DNA of 64,000 nucleotides, taken from positions 186,001 to 250,000 of the forward strand of contig NZ_AUGQ01000002.1 of NCBI RefSeq assembly GCF_000422745.1. The letters run 5' to 3'. A model generated the notes under the pieces. That model saw nothing but the letters and a program-made list of their open reading frames with translations, did not search any database and was not told where the DNA came from. Made by a program: the position numbers and the translations under genes. The stretch comes from Microbacterium gubbeenense DSM 15944 (GTDB lineage: Bacteria > Actinomycetota > Actinomycetes > Actinomycetales > Microbacteriaceae). This document shows, piece after piece, positions 63,538 through 64,000 of the stretch. Numbering within the stretch: the stretch's first letter is position 1; every line of letters begins with the position of its first letter.

Positions 63538-64000
63538 GTGACCTACACGCCCGATTCGATCCGCTCGATCACCCTGTCGACGCTGCGGCTGCCGCTCGCC
63601 GTTCCCATTTCGGATGCCAAGGTCTTCACCGGCAGGCAGAAGCCGATGACCGAGGTCGCTTTCCTCATCGCCGAGATCGAGACGGCGCAGGGCTTCTCGG
63701 GGCACGGCTTCAGCTATTCGAAGCGCGGCGGGGGCCCGGCCCAGTACGCCCACGCCAAGGAGGTCGCGGGCGCCGCGATCGGCGAAGATCCGAACGACAT
63801 CGAGAAGCTGTACACGAAGCTGCTCTGGGCAGGCGCGTCCGTCGGGCGCTCGGGCGTCGCGACGCAGGCTCTCGCCGCAATCGACATCGCTCTCTACGAC
63901 CTCAAAGCGAAGCGCGCCGGCCTGCCGCTGTCGAAGCTGCTCGGCTCGCACCGCGATTCCGTCCGCACGTACAACACGTCGGGCGGGTTCCTCAATGCCT
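63538..64000 (+). CDS. L-talarate/galactarate dehydratase (enolase superfamily), 5' part
   Basis: The first 154 codons of a gene running off the window. The GTG at 63538 follows AAGGAGGAG. The sequence tracks characterised talarate/galactarate dehydratases closely: PISDAKVFTGRQKPMTEVA, GFSYSKRGGG, YTKLLWAGASVGRSG, IALYDLKAKRAGLPLSKLLG and YNTSGGFL. The catalytic Lys pair and metal ligands lie beyond the edge, so activity cannot be confirmed. Galactarate arises from galacturonate oxidation, linking to pectin use. A CCAAC/GTTGG inverted repeat (63494-63514) lies in the leader and may be an operator. Confidence 0.85.
   Translation, partial: MTYTPDSIRSITLSTLRLPLAVPISDAKVFTGRQKPMTEVAFLIAEIETAQGFSGHGFSYSKRGGGPAQYAHAKEVAGAAIGEDPNDIEKLYTKLLWAGASVGRSGVATQALAAIDIALYDLKAKRAGLPLSKLLGSHRDSVRTYNTSGGFLNA

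Overview
The window is a high-GC actinobacterial chromosome segment, most likely from a member of the Microbacteriaceae (Microbacterium-like). Supporting signs are the strong G/C third-position bias, frequent GTG starts, the actinobacterial IMPDH paralogue GuaB3 beside GuaB, a lone groES under tandem CIRCE-type operators, and the sucCD / DUF6350 / purN-purH and glmS-acpS-alr-tsaE-tsaB-rimI-tsaD gene orders. I saw no rRNA, tRNA, CRISPR array, transposase or integrase.

Layout. 0-8 kb: a GNAT acetyltransferase, a heterodimeric ABC exporter, and a DUF6350-purN-purH operon. 8-18.6 kb: an accessory block on the minus strand with a small WxL-domain surface protein, a DUF916 (WxL-interacting type) membrane protein and three large secreted GH43 glycosidases. 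It lies between sucD and DUF6350, genes that I recall as neighbours in relatives. 18.6-31.3 kb: housekeeping genes (sucCD, an acyl-CoA dehydrogenase, an SseB-like protein, the PcrA/UvrD helicase, a GntR regulator, a GDPD phosphodiesterase, a Bax-inhibitor-1 protein, guaA, DUF3817). 31.3-49.4 kb: a second accessory block. It holds a complete peptide-type ABC importer translationally coupled to an FMN monooxygenase, a YbaK deacylase, a three-gene envelope/lipid-like module (alpha/beta hydrolase, HxxxDG acyltransferase, DUF6320) divergent from an ArsR-like regulator and an MFS exporter, and two more secreted GH43 enzymes divergent from a LacI regulator. 49.4-63.4 kb: housekeeping genes (a SURF1 protein, GuaB3, GuaB, a THUMP-like methyltransferase, GroES, an MscS channel, RarD, the t6A genes tsaD/B/E with rimI, alr, acpS, glmS). 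At the right edge is the start of an L-talarate/galactarate dehydratase gene.

How the parts work together. The five GH43 proteins, encoded at two loci about 26 kb apart, all end in the same roughly 80-residue tail with two conserved cysteines and an invariant FSTR motif. An identical 16-nt operator-like sequence lies upstream of both GH43 loci, beside the LacI gene in one of them, which suggests one regulon for secreted or surface-held plant polysaccharide (arabinan/arabinoxylan) degradation. The WxL/DUF916 pair suggests a wall-attached complex. The galactarate dehydratase fits growth on pectin- or hemicellulose-derived sugars.

Most likely under-described elements: the shared GH43 tail with the WxL module, the hydrolase/acyltransferase/DUF6320 module, a 55-57-bp palindromic repeat found at both edges of the first island, and a 36-bp direct repeat that duplicates the 3' end of guaA.
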